A stretch of 27,192 bases of DNA, taken from contig JANRKU010000093.1 of NCBI GenBank assembly GCA_033763335.1, forward strand, positions 1 to 27,192, given 5' to 3'. This stretch comes from GCA-2794515 sp033763335 (GTDB lineage Bacteria > Chloroflexota > Anaerolineae > Aggregatilineales > Phototrophicaceae). A program made the position numbers and the translations under genes. The notes beneath the pieces are model-generated. The model worked only from the letters and a program-made list of their open reading frames with translations, did no database searches and was not told the origin of the DNA. Positions 6,886-15,132 of the stretch are shown piece after piece; within the stretch, counting starts at the first letter, position 1, and each line of letters starts with the position of its first letter.

Positions 6886-8225
6886 GATTACAATTCCCTA
6901 TCATCTTATCTGCTATGAGGGCGCACAATGTTGCGCCCTTACACATCATGAGCCTAATGGTCATAGTCGCTCTCTGTGCCTGTGGCACACCCACCACTAC
7001 AACACCCGCCACAAATACCGCCACCACACAGGCGAATACCACACCCCTTCCCCCTGTGCCAACTGGCGCACCAACTGAGAGTGTCACTATCACCACACAA
7101 AATTTTGTCGTCTGGTTTCCAGAATCACTCGCACCATCAGACCGACCAGAAATAGCGGCGTTACTTGATGAACAACTGAATGGTTTTATAAACGAACAAG
7201 ACCAACCTATCACCATCGAATTTCGGTTGCGCCGTTATGCCGATATAGGGGGAATTTTATCTGCCCTACGCACTGCCAATAAGGTCGCACCCAACGGCTT
7301 ACCTGATGTCACCCTTGTGCGCCTAGAAGATTTGCGTCTGCTCATCCAAGACGGGTTAGCTCTGCCCCTAGAAGGGCATTTATCGAGTAGTATCATGGGC
7401 GATTTATTCCCGCCAGCACTGCAATCGGGCAGAATCCAAAATCAACTCTATGCCATCCCCTATGTGCTAGAAATTCAACTACTCGCTTATTACGGTGATG
7501 AAAATCAGCCGACAAGCTGGTTATTTGATACCATCCTCAGCAGTGAAGCCTTTTGGAATTTTCCCGCAGGGCGCACCACAGGCTTAAATAACACCGTATT
7601 TTTACAATATCTCTCGGCGGGTGGCACGATTAATGACGGTGTATTGGGTTTTAATCGGGATGCACTGGAAATCGTGTTGACCTATTATGAGCAAGCCCGT
7701 GAACGTGGTCTGATTGATGAAACGATGCTCAATTTTGTGAGCAGTAGCGATTATCTCAGAAATCTAACATCGGGTGATTTGCGGGCAGGGGTCATCAATT
7801 CCACCGCATTTTTAGAGGCATTAGGAGATGAAACACCCTTATTGCCTGTGTCTATCCCTACTGATAAAGAAGACAATCTCACATCACTATCAAGCTGGGT
7901 GTGGATTGTCACGGCAAAAACGGCTGAACATCAAACCGTCGCCTTCACCTTCATTGATTGGATGATGGAAAACAATCGCCAAGCCGAATATGCCCAACTC
8001 ATCCATATGTTGCCATCACAACGCGGGGCGTTAACGCTGATGAATCTGGATACGCCCCTCACAACCCTATTCAGCGATATGTTGACCAATGCGGTTGTAC
8101 CCCCCACCGATAACAATACAGGCACATTGGCACGCGCCATCCAAAGCGCATTTATTAGCGTCATTTCTGGCGATACAAATGCTCAAGAAGCGGTGGATAG
8201 TGTGGCAAGTCAATTTGGGGAGTGA
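6882..8225 (+). CDS. Extracellular solute-binding lipoprotein (ABC transporter type)
   Basis: 447-residue predicted lipoprotein starting at ATG 6882 in the ATGA overlap with the DUF1684 gene. The lipobox is LCAC with lipidated C34, followed by a Thr/Pro-rich linker (about residues 36-66) typical of surface lipoproteins. The mature part resembles family 1 sugar-type binding proteins: the LPDVTLVRLEDL hinge region, the ALPLEGHL segment, QLYAIPYVLEIQLLAYY, then a C-terminal SLSSWVWIVTAKTAEHQTVAFTFIDWMM-like helix pair. No permease or ATPase gene is adjacent, so its transporter partner must be elsewhere or it acts as a sensor. The signal-peptide coding region contains a 22-base palindrome. If that region is not translated, ATG 6948 is the alternative start and leaves only an 11-residue pre-lipobox segment. 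Confidence 0.75.
   Translation: MRLQFPIILSAMRAHNVAPLHIMSLMVIVALCACGTPTTTTPATNTATTQANTTPLPPVPTGAPTESVTITTQNFVVWFPESLAPSDRPEIAALLDEQLNGFINEQDQPITIEFRLRRYADIGGILSALRTANKVAPNGLPDVTLVRLEDLRLLIQDGLALPLEGHLSSSIMGDLFPPALQSGRIQNQLYAIPYVLEIQLLAYYGDENQPTSWLFDTILSSEAFWNFPAGRTTGLNNTVFLQYLSAGGTINDGVLGFNRDALEIVLTYYEQARERGLIDETMLNFVSSSDYLRNLTSGDLRAGVINSTAFLEALGDETPLLPVSIPTDKEDNLTSLSSWVWIVTAKTAEHQTVAFTFIDWMMENNRQAEYAQLIHMLPSQRGALTLMNLDTPLTTLFSDMLTNAVVPPTDNNTGTLARAIQSAFISVISGDTNAQEAVDSVASQFGE
6918..6939. repeat. AGGGCGCA palindrome inside the lipoprotein signal-peptide region
   Basis: AGGGCGCA (6918-6925) pairs with TGCGCCCT (6932-6939) around CAATGT, followed by TACAC. It is nearly the same as the palindromes at 19289-19312 and 20445-20472, which are intergenic. 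Here it lies in frame after ATG 6915 and encodes RAHNVAPL in the middle of an otherwise hydrophobic signal peptide. Confidence 0.65.
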
Positions 8226-8246
8226 TTCTAATAGTAGTGTGCCATA

Positions 8247-8260
8247 GTAGGGGCATGATA
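8247..8260 (+). repeat. Half copy of the GTAGGGGCATGATA palindrome
   Basis: Fourteen bases identical to the left half of the palindrome at 19337-19363, followed by unrelated sequence. This is a decayed or half element just after the lipoprotein stop codon. Confidence 0.5.
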
Positions 8261-8303
8261 ATAGTTGTTAGTAAATAAAGACGGTGTAAAACCTTTTTAA
8301 TTG

Positions 8304-8339
8304 GTGGCTGACATACGCACTTACGTGCTAGTCAGCCAC
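8304..8339. repeat. ATAC/TA internal-loop hairpin, copy 2
   Basis: Outer stem GTGGCTGAC (8304-8312) with GTCAGCCAC (8331-8339); ATAC (8313-8316) opposite TA (8329-8330); inner stem GCAC (8317-8320) with GTGC (8325-8328); loop TTAC. It lies between the convergent lipoprotein (+) and coaX (-) genes and could stop transcription from either side, although no T-run follows. Confidence 0.7.
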
Positions 8340-8355
8340 AAAAGATACTCTGTAT

Positions 8356-9147
8356 TTATTTTTTCTGCCGTTCATAAATAATCCGTAACCCATCCAGTGT
8401 GAGTTCTGGCGCGATTTTATGAATACAATCACTATGTGACTGAAATAACGCCGATAACCCCCCTGTAGCGATGACCTGTACGGCTTCCTCTGTGGGAGCA
8501 TATCCATTTTTTACCATCGCGGTTTTAATCCGCGCCACCAACCCTTCGACCAATGCCACATATCCCCAAAAAATCCCGCTTTGCATGGCGTGAATGGTAT
8601 TCCCGCCGATAGGGTCTGGTGGTGGTTGCAAATCTACTTTATGTAACCGCGCCGCCCGACTTACTAACGCATCATGAGCGACCCCAATACCGGGCGAGAT
8701 TGCCCCACCGCAATATGCCCCATCTGCCGATACGACATCAAAGGTGGTGGCTGTGCCAAAATCAATCACGATGGCAGGTCCGCCAAATAATGCCACAACT
8801 GCCGCCGCATTGATAATGCGGTCTGCACCTGCTTGTTCAGGTTGGTCTATGGCAATTTTTACCCCACTATCCAATTTATGGGTAACAATCACCGCATCCA
8901 TCTTCAAATAATGTTGGACGAGTTCTGCAAAAGTGACCGTGAGTGGTGGCACAACACTACCGATAATCACCCCTGTGATGGCTTTCCAACCAATATCAAC
9001 ACTATTCAAAAAATTACGGAGCAAAACGGCATATTCATCTGGCATTTTATCGGTGACAGTCCGCGCACGCCAATTTAATGCCCAAGAATTTGCCGTCCAC
9101 AATCCCATGTGAATATTGGTATTGCCAATATCAATCACTAGCAACAT
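8356..9147 (-). CDS. coaX: Type III pantothenate kinase
   Basis: 263-residue cytoplasmic enzyme of the ASKHA fold. It phosphorylates pantothenate, the first step of coenzyme A synthesis, and family members need a monovalent cation and are not inhibited by CoA. The motifs are all present: nucleotide-binding DIGNTN (6-11), pantothenate-binding GADR (107-110) with catalytic D109, DFGTATT (129-135), GGAISPG (147-153) and a C-terminal ATGG (227-230). Its ATG follows the stop of the M42 peptidase gene after only three bases, so the two are one transcript. Confidence 0.96.
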   Translation of the reverse strand: MLLVIDIGNTNIHMGLWTANSWALNWRARTVTDKMPDEYAVLLRNFLNSVDIGWKAITGVIIGSVVPPLTVTFAELVQHYLKMDAVIVTHKLDSGVKIAIDQPEQAGADRIINAAAVVALFGGPAIVIDFGTATTFDVVSADGAYCGGAISPGIGVAHDALVSRAARLHKVDLQPPPDPIGGNTIHAMQSGIFWGYVALVEGLVARIKTAMVKNGYAPTEEAVQVIATGGLSALFQSHSDCIHKIAPELTLDGLRIIYERQKK

Positions 9148-9150
9148 GAT

Positions 9151-10212
9151 TTATGCCCCTTCAGCCAACATATACCGCGCCAACAAATGCGCCGAGTGGT
9201 GCAAGGCATCTTGATGGGTGCGCTCATAGGCATGAGACGCATCTACCCCAGGTCCCGCGAGTCCAACCCTTGCCGCCCCACCAGCCCGCCAATAGGCAGT
9301 ACCATCTGATGAATAATAGAGGTAAATATCAACCTTATGCGGGATATTATAGGTTTCTGCCAATCCACGCAATTTGTTATTCATCTCAAAATGATACGGT
9401 CCGCCACCATCTTTTACACAGATGCTCACCGAAAATTCATCCCCCGCCTGACCAACCCCAATCGCTCCCATATCCACCGAGAGCAATTCTGCCAAATTAT
9501 CTGGGAAGCCCGCCGCGCCACCATGCCCCACTTCTTCATAATTGGCGATGAGGATATAAACATCTTGTGGCGGGGTTAAATTGGCATGTTTGAGCGCCAT
9601 TAATGCCCCATAAATCGCCGCCACACCCGCTTTATCATCCAAAAAGCGCCCACGAATAAACCCGCTATCGGTCACTTCGACACGCGGGTCTACGAACACA
9701 AAATCACCCACACCGATGCCCAATGCGCGGGTTTCGGCTTCGCTGGTCGTGCGTTCATCCAGACGAATTTCGACGGTTTCTTCATTGCGTTCTATGCTCT
9801 TGATTTTACTATTCACATGCACAGACGTATTGGCGGGGTGAATACTACCCCGTATCCGTTTATTGGTATGCGTGCGAATGGTCACACCTTCCGATTCAAT
9901 CGCCCCCCACAAAATTCCGCCAATATTGATACACTTTAAGCGTCCATTGGATTTTATTTCTTTGACCATCAACCCAAGCGTATCTATGTGCGCGGTGACT
10001 GCGACAGGAGCATCATGCTTAACACCTGTCAATTTTCCCAATAACGCCCCTTTGCGCGTAACAGATAAAGACAAATTGGGCATATTGAGTTCTTCAAATG
10101 CGGTCTGAACAAGTTCAATCGCTTCGGGGTAGTACCCTGTGGGACTTGGTGTATTGAGCAAGTCCACAAGAAAGGTCGTCATGGCACGAATATCTAGGGT
10201 AAGTGATGTCAT
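9151..10212 (-). CDS. M42 family metallo-aminopeptidase
   Basis: 353-residue dinuclear metallopeptidase of clan MH. The predicted metal ligands are all there: H75 in AHID, the bridging Asp of FLDDKAG (D192), the catalytic and ligand Glu pair of EEVG (E226, E227), D247 in SVDMGA, and the C-terminal His of RTHQ (H333). Family members are cytosolic, often tetrahedral, aminopeptidases of the PepA/YsdC/FrvX type that finish peptide breakdown. Some are annotated as endoglucanases through an old error. The start lies just upstream of MTSLTL, with no other in-frame ATG until residue 11. It forms an operon with coaX. Confidence 0.92.
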   Translation of the reverse strand: MTSLTLDIRAMTTFLVDLLNTPSPTGYYPEAIELVQTAFEELNMPNLSLSVTRKGALLGKLTGVKHDAPVAVTAHIDTLGLMVKEIKSNGRLKCINIGGILWGAIESEGVTIRTHTNKRIRGSIHPANTSVHVNSKIKSIERNEETVEIRLDERTTSEAETRALGIGVGDFVFVDPRVEVTDSGFIRGRFLDDKAGVAAIYGALMALKHANLTPPQDVYILIANYEEVGHGGAAGFPDNLAELLSVDMGAIGVGQAGDEFSVSICVKDGGGPYHFEMNNKLRGLAETYNIPHKVDIYLYYSSDGTAYWRAGGAARVGLAGPGVDASHAYERTHQDALHHSAHLLARYMLAEGA

Positions 10213-10313
10213 CTCAAAAAAACTCTTTCATATAGGGGGCAAAATCCCCAAAAATCCGTTATTATATATACACACAAGAATAACATGATACACCATATAA
10301 GGGCAAAAACACG
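10213..10313. promoter_or_regulatory. Divergent promoter region
   Basis: 101 bases between the M42 gene (-) and the GNAT-like gene (+). The alternating TATATATAAT at 10261-10270 on the minus strand contains a perfect TATAAT (10261-10266), a good -10 for the peptidase-coaX operon. A matching -35 is not obvious. No clear plus-strand promoter is seen. Confidence 0.35.
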
Positions 10314-11261
10314 TTGAGCAAAATTCACGTCCGCAAAGCAAAATTAGAAGATACCATCGCTATCAGCGCCTTAATCCGCACTAAAATTGGTGTGTGGCAA
10401 CGCTTCGATGCACAAGGGCGGGTGGAATCTCCCCCCTATGAAGCCCTTAGCCTCTATGAGCGATGGTTACATGGTGGGGCGTGGATGAGTATCGAAACAG
10501 GTGTGATTTGGCTCAATCACCTGCTCCGTGGGGGCGGATTGCCCATCGTCATCACCCGCGATGAAACCGTTGTGGGCTATGCAGAAGCCTATTTAGGCGA
10601 TGAAGCAGACCCATTTGGGGTGCATGTCCATTTGGGCAAATGGCACGCCGAAACATCGGCAACACAATCGGCATTGATGGATTATTTATTGGGGCTAACC
10701 CGCGATTTTGCCAAACGGCTCACAGTAGCATTTTCCGCATACGACACCGCACAAGCCGAATTTTTTAGCGCCTTTGGCATGTCAGAAATAGCGCGTGTGC
10801 GTCATTATGACATATCGGCACAATTGGGACAGGGCTTCTATAAAGCCACCGAACATAGCAAAACCAATCCCGCACAAATTTCGGGTTGGCACATGCCTAT
10901 CGGACGCTCAGAGAGCGCCCGTTTGCATTGGGAGACGATGTTCCCTCGTTTATGGGATGCGATAGATGGCATGGATACCCAAGCGGTTCATCGCCTTCAT
11001 ATTTCAGCCGCAGGTCATGAAGCATTGGTGTGTATTCAACGCCAGCTTTATGATACGCGCAAAGTAGATGTGTTCTGTTGGTCGCCAAAACCTCTCACCC
11101 CGCCCCTATTGGTCGCATTGCGCGACTGGGCGCATCGGGGTGGGTATCGTAGCCTCATCATGGCACTCAACGATGCCAACGCCAAGTTACTCGGCGCAGA
11201 AGCCGAAACACTGCCCTATCAACAAGTGATTTATGGGATAAATTTAGTGGAACAGAAATGA
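10314..11261 (+). CDS. GNAT-like protein, probably two acetyltransferase-fold domains
   Basis: 315 residues, starting at TTG 10314. There is no in-frame ATG before this point, and AAGGG lies about 11 bases upstream. Residues 1-165 look like a GNAT domain: IHVRKAKLEDTIAISALI is a typical first strand and helix, VVGYAEAYLGDE the central beta4, and AEFFSAFGMSEIARVRHYDI the last helix-strand pair, where a GF is usual. Residues 195-315 look like a second, degraded GNAT half (ALRDWAHRGGYRSLIMALNDANAKLLG). The acetyl-CoA pyrophosphate loop Q/R-x-x-G-x-G/A is not clearly present in either half, so activity is uncertain. It is followed after 9 bases by the hydrolase-fold gene, probably one operon. Confidence 0.65.
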   Translation: MSKIHVRKAKLEDTIAISALIRTKIGVWQRFDAQGRVESPPYEALSLYERWLHGGAWMSIETGVIWLNHLLRGGGLPIVITRDETVVGYAEAYLGDEADPFGVHVHLGKWHAETSATQSALMDYLLGLTRDFAKRLTVAFSAYDTAQAEFFSAFGMSEIARVRHYDISAQLGQGFYKATEHSKTNPAQISGWHMPIGRSESARLHWETMFPRLWDAIDGMDTQAVHRLHISAAGHEALVCIQRQLYDTRKVDVFCWSPKPLTPPLLVALRDWAHRGGYRSLIMALNDANAKLLGAEAETLPYQQVIYGINLVEQK

Positions 11262-11270
11262 GAGAGGCGC

Positions 11271-12023
11271 ATGTCATCATTTGACCTAAAACATGTAGAG
11301 TATGATATTGAAGTGGGTTATATCGAAGTGGTATTGCCAACGGGGAGGCGTTTACCTGCTTATTGGGCATATCCCAGATTAGGGCAAAAATTTCCAGGGA
11401 TTGTCCTTGTTCATGATTGGTGGGGGTTAACAAGCGTCATTCGGCGTATCGCAGACCGCTTTGCAGAGATGGGCTATTATGTCATCGTACCCGATTTATT
11501 TGACGGGCAAACCGCCAATACCGCACAATTGGCGATAGAACTCGTCCAAAATTATCAGGAAAAAGCCTTTGATGTGGTTAAAGATGCGCTCAATGTGCTA
11601 GAAAACCATCACCGATGCAATCGGAGTGTGGCGGCGGTTGGGATTGGCATGGGGGGGAGTTTTGCCTTTGAATCGGCTATTACGATGCCAGAAATTGAAG
11701 CAGTGGTATCTTATGGTGGGTTTCCACAACGCTATTTGGGACATTTCAAAAATGCCCATGTACCCATTTGTGCCTTTTATGGGGCATACGAACAATATAT
11801 TCCGCCCAAAATCATCAAACAACTACGGGCAGAATTGCTTCAATCTACCACCCAACACGGATTGGCACATCAGCTCCATATCATCCAAGAGCATGGACAC
11901 GCCTTTTTTGATGATTTATCGGATGAAAAAAGTCGCCATCAACATCGGCAAATCATGAGCCAAACCTTTGAATTTTTAGAATTACACCTAGAAAGACCGT
12001 CACGGGCGGGGAAAAATAAGTGA
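11271..12023 (+). CDS. Dienelactone hydrolase-fold protein lacking the nucleophile
   Basis: 250-residue alpha/beta hydrolase of the dienelactone hydrolase family. The LVHDWWGL strand and oxyanion region (46-53), the IADRFAEMGYYVIVPDLFDG block (60-79) and the C-terminal GHAFFD (209-214) with H210 fit the family well. At the nucleophile elbow, where active members have G-x-C-x-G-G, this protein reads GIGMGG (124-129), so position 126 is Gly instead of Cys. The acid site in the GxxDxxVP motif reads GAYEQYIP (171-178), with Glu174 for Asp. It may therefore be non-catalytic, or may use another residue. GAGAGG precedes the ATG. It is co-directional with the GNAT-like gene 9 bases upstream. Confidence 0.85.
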   Translation: MSSFDLKHVEYDIEVGYIEVVLPTGRRLPAYWAYPRLGQKFPGIVLVHDWWGLTSVIRRIADRFAEMGYYVIVPDLFDGQTANTAQLAIELVQNYQEKAFDVVKDALNVLENHHRCNRSVAAVGIGMGGSFAFESAITMPEIEAVVSYGGFPQRYLGHFKNAHVPICAFYGAYEQYIPPKIIKQLRAELLQSTTQHGLAHQLHIIQEHGHAFFDDLSDEKSRHQHRQIMSQTFEFLELHLERPSRAGKNK

Positions 12024-12032
12024 CAATATCGC

Positions 12033-12052
12033 GGGCGAGGCGTACCTCGCCC
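12033..12052. terminator. Bidirectional hairpin between convergent genes
   Basis: Perfect 8-bp stem GGGCGAGG (12033-12040) with CCTCGCCC (12045-12052) and loop CGTA, placed in the 35-base gap between the hydrolase-fold gene (+) and the exporter gene (-). It has no T-run. It resembles the GGGC...GCCC palindromes elsewhere in the window. Confidence 0.5.
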
Positions 12053-12058
12053 TGATGG

Positions 12059-12526
12059 TCATACCACTGGTTTTTCGCGTTGGAATACCAAACGCGGGAT
12101 GAGGATGCCCAAGGTGAGCGCCATCAAAATAAGTCCTGTGCGAATCAACCCCACCACGGCATCATATAATAATAGAGACCCTGTTGCTGGCACGCTATGG
12201 GTCAAATTGATGAGTGATTGAATCGCCCCATACGCAAATAACCCGGGCATCATGGGAATACACCCCGAAATCGAAAAAATGGTGGATGGTGTTTTATGCC
12301 GACGCGAAAAATAAAGCGCCCAAAAACCAATGACCAACGCCCCCAAAAAGGTGGCACTCTCAATCGCCATGCCCAATGTGATGAAAAATTTGCGTATTGC
12401 ATGACCAAACCCACCCGCCACCGCACATCCAAACAAGGTTTTGCGTGGTGCTTGAAATAAAATGGCAAATCCGACAGAAACAACTGCCGACCATAACGCA
12501 TCTTCAATAATGGTGAATAAAATCAT
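12059..12526 (-). CDS. ThrE/YjjB-type exporter small subunit
   Basis: 155-residue membrane protein with four to five hydrophobic helices, matching the ThrE_2 (DUF3815, YjjB) half of the threonine/serine exporter superfamily. The segment SISGCIPMMPGLFAYGAI, with the conserved PMMPG turn, is the family landmark. In Corynebacterium ThrE both halves are fused in one protein. Here, as in E. coli YjjPB (linked to succinate export), they are separate genes. The ATG lies two bases after the stop of the large subunit. The substrate (Ser, Thr or dicarboxylate) cannot be decided from sequence. Confidence 0.85.
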   Translation of the reverse strand: MILFTIIEDALWSAVVSVGFAILFQAPRKTLFGCAVAGGFGHAIRKFFITLGMAIESATFLGALVIGFWALYFSRRHKTPSTIFSISGCIPMMPGLFAYGAIQSLINLTHSVPATGSLLLYDAVVGLIRTGLILMALTLGILIPRLVFQREKPVV

Positions 12527-12528
12527 CC

Positions 12529-13344
12529 TTAAAATCCCCCCAAGCGCAATAAGCTACTGGCAAATACCACACCAACCGCAATACCGAGTGTGATAAGCGT
12601 CCCGTTGATAGCACGCGAGATGCCTGTGGTAAAAAATCCCTGAAAAATATCTTGAGCAGAATTGACCAGTGGCACCCCCGGTACCAATAGCAACACCGAT
12701 GCCGCCATTGCCAAACGCGGATTATTGCCCCAATTGAGCAAAACACCCACAGAGGCGAGCATTTGCGCCACAAACGATGTCGTCACCACCACAATCATCA
12801 TATTCATATGGCGTTTGTGTAATTCTTGGCGGATGAACATCGCCCCTGCAGATGCAAAAAATGTGACCAAAAAGACCACAAAATCACCTCCAATGAGGCG
12901 GCTCAAGGCGGAACACCCCAATCCCACCATCCCGACCACGACCCATCGGTTATAGGAATGCCCCAAATCGGAGATACGGCGCAATTCTTCACGTGTCACA
13001 AATCTATCTGCCTTGCCTTGCACAATCAAATAACTGAGATGATTAATCTCATCAAGAACGCTAAAATTCACAGTCATCCGCACAACACGGCGCACTTTGG
13101 TGCGAAATTCTGTCCCGCTAACGGTGGTCGCAATAATGCCTTCTGGCAATATGATAATATCTAGCCAATCACAGCCCAATGCTGTGCCAATACGATGAAT
13201 CGTCTCTTCAATACGGGCGGTATCTGCCCCATATTGCAAGAGCAATTGCCCTGCCCACATCGCCAGTTTGATGACATCGGTGAGTTCTTCATGTGGGAGA
13301 GGTGGTTTTTGAATGATTTCGTGCGGAGAAAGGGGTACGTGCAT
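12529..13344 (-). CDS. ThrE/YjjP-type exporter large subunit
   Basis: 271-residue protein of the ThrE_1 (DUF1212, YjjP) family. The first 115 residues are soluble and contain the family pattern MWAGQLLLQYGADTARIEE(T) near residues 29-47 and ALGCDWLDIIILPEGIIAT near 54-72. About five membrane helices follow from residue 130, with PGVPLVNSAQD near residues 221-231 as a conserved turn. It pairs with the small subunit immediately downstream to form one inner-membrane exporter of amino or dicarboxylic acids. A TATAAT at 13385-13390 (minus strand), about 40 bases upstream, may be its -10. Confidence 0.86.
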   Translation of the reverse strand: MHVPLSPHEIIQKPPLPHEELTDVIKLAMWAGQLLLQYGADTARIEETIHRIGTALGCDWLDIIILPEGIIATTVSGTEFRTKVRRVVRMTVNFSVLDEINHLSYLIVQGKADRFVTREELRRISDLGHSYNRWVVVGMVGLGCSALSRLIGGDFVVFLVTFFASAGAMFIRQELHKRHMNMMIVVVTTSFVAQMLASVGVLLNWGNNPRLAMAASVLLLVPGVPLVNSAQDIFQGFFTTGISRAINGTLITLGIAVGVVFASSLLRLGGF

Positions 13345-13465
13345 GATTTACATTGCCTCGCGTATTTTTTCACAAGCGCAAATCATTATACTCTCTCATC
13401 AGATATGGGTGTAGGGATGAGATAGATAATATCTATCAGTTACTATCATATATTGAAAATGACAA
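13345..13465 (-). promoter_or_regulatory. Upstream region of the exporter genes
   Basis: On the minus strand TATAAT occurs at 13385-13390, suitably placed for a -10, although no recognisable -35 lies 17 bases away. A further 31 bases upstream is the inverted repeat GATAGAT-AAT-ATCTATC (13421-13437), which could be an operator. Nothing else is seen. Confidence 0.35.
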
Positions 13466-13494
13466 AAAACACCCCGTGTTTGGCGGAGTGTTTT
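13466..13494 (-). terminator. Rho-independent terminator of the MDR gene
   Basis: On the minus strand the 11-bp stem AAAACACTCCG (13484-13494) pairs with CGGGGTGTTTT (13466-13476), with one U-G pair and a seven-base loop, followed by a T-run (down to 13464). It starts eight bases after the oxidoreductase stop codon. Confidence 0.8.
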
Positions 13495-13501
13495 AATTTG
13501 C

Positions 13502-14473
13502 CTATAAATTAACGATGGTAATGACCAATTTGCCACGTACATGCCCTGTCGCACTTTGGCGATGCGCTTCTGATGCGTATTCTAGCGGATACTCTTTTTC
13601 GATGTAAGTCATGAGTTGACCAGCATCAATCATGTGGCTAATCGTCTCTAAATCTGCCCCATTCGCCTTTACGAATGTTGTCTTAACCTGCTTACCCATC
13701 AACCGCGCCCGTATTTGCACAAGTGGGTTCACCACAGGGGAGACGGTCACATACACACCGCCTTTTTCCAAAATGGCGATGGCATCTTTGGCGAATAGAT
13801 GATTAACGGCATCAAATATAACCTCATAACGGTCTGGCAAGGCTAAAACATCGGTACTGGTATAATCAATGACCACATCTGCGCCCAGTGATTTCACCCA
13901 ATCCACATTTTTGGTGCTACAAACCGCAGTTACATGCGCCCCATACGCCTTGGCGAGTTGCACCGCAAACATACCCACCCCGCCAGATGCCCCATAAATG
14001 AGTATCCGTTGCCCGTTGCGGAGTTTTGCCTTATCACGCAGGGCTTGTAAGGCGGTGAGCGCCGTCAATGGCACAGAAGCGGCTTGCGAAAAATTGAAAG
14101 AATGAGGCATGTGTGCCAATGCACTTTCATTTATCGCCACATATTCAGCGTAGCCCCCACCTTTGGCTGTTGGCAACCTCCCATAGACACGCTCACCAAT
14201 TTTGAAGCGCGTGACCCCTTCACCGACTGCTTTCACGATGCCAGCCACCTCTAACCCACTCACGAAAGGGAATTTTGCCCGCACAAAGGCTTTGAACTGA
14301 CCATCGCGGAAGCGCCAATCGGCAGGATTCACCCCAGCCGCCATCACCTGAACCAATACCTGCCCTTTTTCTGGTGTGGGTGATGGCAGGTCTAATAAGC
14401 GTAACACCTCTGTGCCACCATATTCATAAAATCCAACTGCCTTCATATTGTATGTGATACTGACCATACTCAT
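13502..14473 (-). CDS. Zinc-independent medium-chain oxidoreductase (quinone oxidoreductase-like)
   Basis: 323-residue MDR-superfamily enzyme. The GroES-like N-terminal domain shows MAAGVNPADWRFRDG (44-58) and GLEVAGIVKAVGEGV. The Rossmann domain has the NADPH-binding loop YGASGGVGMFAVQLAKAYGA (159-178). The structural zinc Cys cluster and the catalytic zinc Cys/His of classic alcohol dehydrogenases are missing, as in quinone oxidoreductases and enoyl reductases of this group. It probably reduces a quinone or alpha,beta-unsaturated carbonyl with NADPH. ATG 14473 is supported by AGAGGAG six bases upstream; M10 (MKAVGFYEYGG) is the point where relatives begin. It is controlled, by inference, by the TetR protein just upstream through the operator at 14498-14511. 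Confidence 0.9.
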   Translation of the reverse strand: MSMVSITYNMKAVGFYEYGGTEVLRLLDLPSPTPEKGQVLVQVMAAGVNPADWRFRDGQFKAFVRAKFPFVSGLEVAGIVKAVGEGVTRFKIGERVYGRLPTAKGGGYAEYVAINESALAHMPHSFNFSQAASVPLTALTALQALRDKAKLRNGQRILIYGASGGVGMFAVQLAKAYGAHVTAVCSTKNVDWVKSLGADVVIDYTSTDVLALPDRYEVIFDAVNHLFAKDAIAILEKGGVYVTVSPVVNPLVQIRARLMGKQVKTTFVKANGADLETISHMIDAGQLMTYIEKEYPLEYASEAHRQSATGHVRGKLVITIVNL

Positions 14474-14497
14474 TTTATACTCCTCTAAAAAATCAAC

Positions 14498-14511
14498 CTA
14501 CAAATTGGTAG
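14498..14511 (-). promoter_or_regulatory. TetR operator before the MDR gene
   Basis: CTACCAATTTGTAG on the minus strand, identical over all 14 bases to the site in front of the tetR gene (15133-15146). It is palindromic except for one base pair. GATAAT (14513-14518, minus strand) directly upstream could be the -10, so a bound regulator would sit over the transcription start. Confidence 0.75.
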
Positions 14512-14540
14512 AATTATCAGGTAAAAAAATTTTGTGTTCC

Positions 14541-15122
14541 TTAAACAGACCATCCATCAAATAACATATCCACCAACGCCACACCTGTTTTTTGGCGGAT
14601 GTCTTGGCTATATGAAGAGGGGATTTGATGCACACTCTGGATGAGCGAGATAAACGCCATTGCCGCCAAATCCAAGTCCATTGGGCGGATTTGTGCCTTT
14701 TGCCTTGCTCGCATAAGTGCAGATACAATAGGCAATCGCAACGCATCATACGCCAAATTCATCAGATGTTGTGCTTGTTGGGGGTCAATTTCGGTCATAT
14801 CTGCCTCCAACAGTCGTGACATCTCAATAGGGGGCTGGCTGATGAACCATTTTGCCACTGCCACCATTTGTTGGCGCACATCATCGCCTGCGCCCTGAAT
14901 GACACTATTTAGCCCTTCATGGTGACGCTTAAAATTGCGCTCCATCACCTCAATGAACAACTGCTTTTTGCCATCTGGCGCGTAATAATACAGTGATGCG
15001 TGCTTGATACCCACCACATCGGCAATATCACGCAATTTGACAGAGGCATATCCGCGCTTGGTGAATAATTCTTCTGCGACCTCTAAAATACGCTCACGAG
15101 TAGCATTATTGGGTGTTTCCAT
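14541..15122 (-). CDS. TetR/AcrR family transcriptional regulator
   Basis: 193-residue repressor-type protein. The N-terminal TetR helix-turn-helix is clear: RERILEVAEELFTKRGYASVKLRDIADVVGIKHASLYYYAPDGKKQLFIEV covers residues 9-59, with the recognition helix at HASLYYY. The C-terminal two-thirds is helical and would bind the inducer and form the dimer. The gene lies 67 bases upstream of the MDR oxidoreductase on the same strand. Both genes carry the same palindrome before their starts, so the protein probably represses itself and the enzyme until a toxic carbonyl or quinone binds. The inducer is unknown. Confidence 0.92.
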   Translation of the reverse strand: METPNNATRERILEVAEELFTKRGYASVKLRDIADVVGIKHASLYYYAPDGKKQLFIEVMERNFKRHHEGLNSVIQGAGDDVRQQMVAVAKWFISQPPIEMSRLLEADMTEIDPQQAQHLMNLAYDALRLPIVSALMRARQKAQIRPMDLDLAAMAFISLIQSVHQIPSSYSQDIRQKTGVALVDMLFDGWSV

Positions 15123-15132
15123 AAGATTTCAC

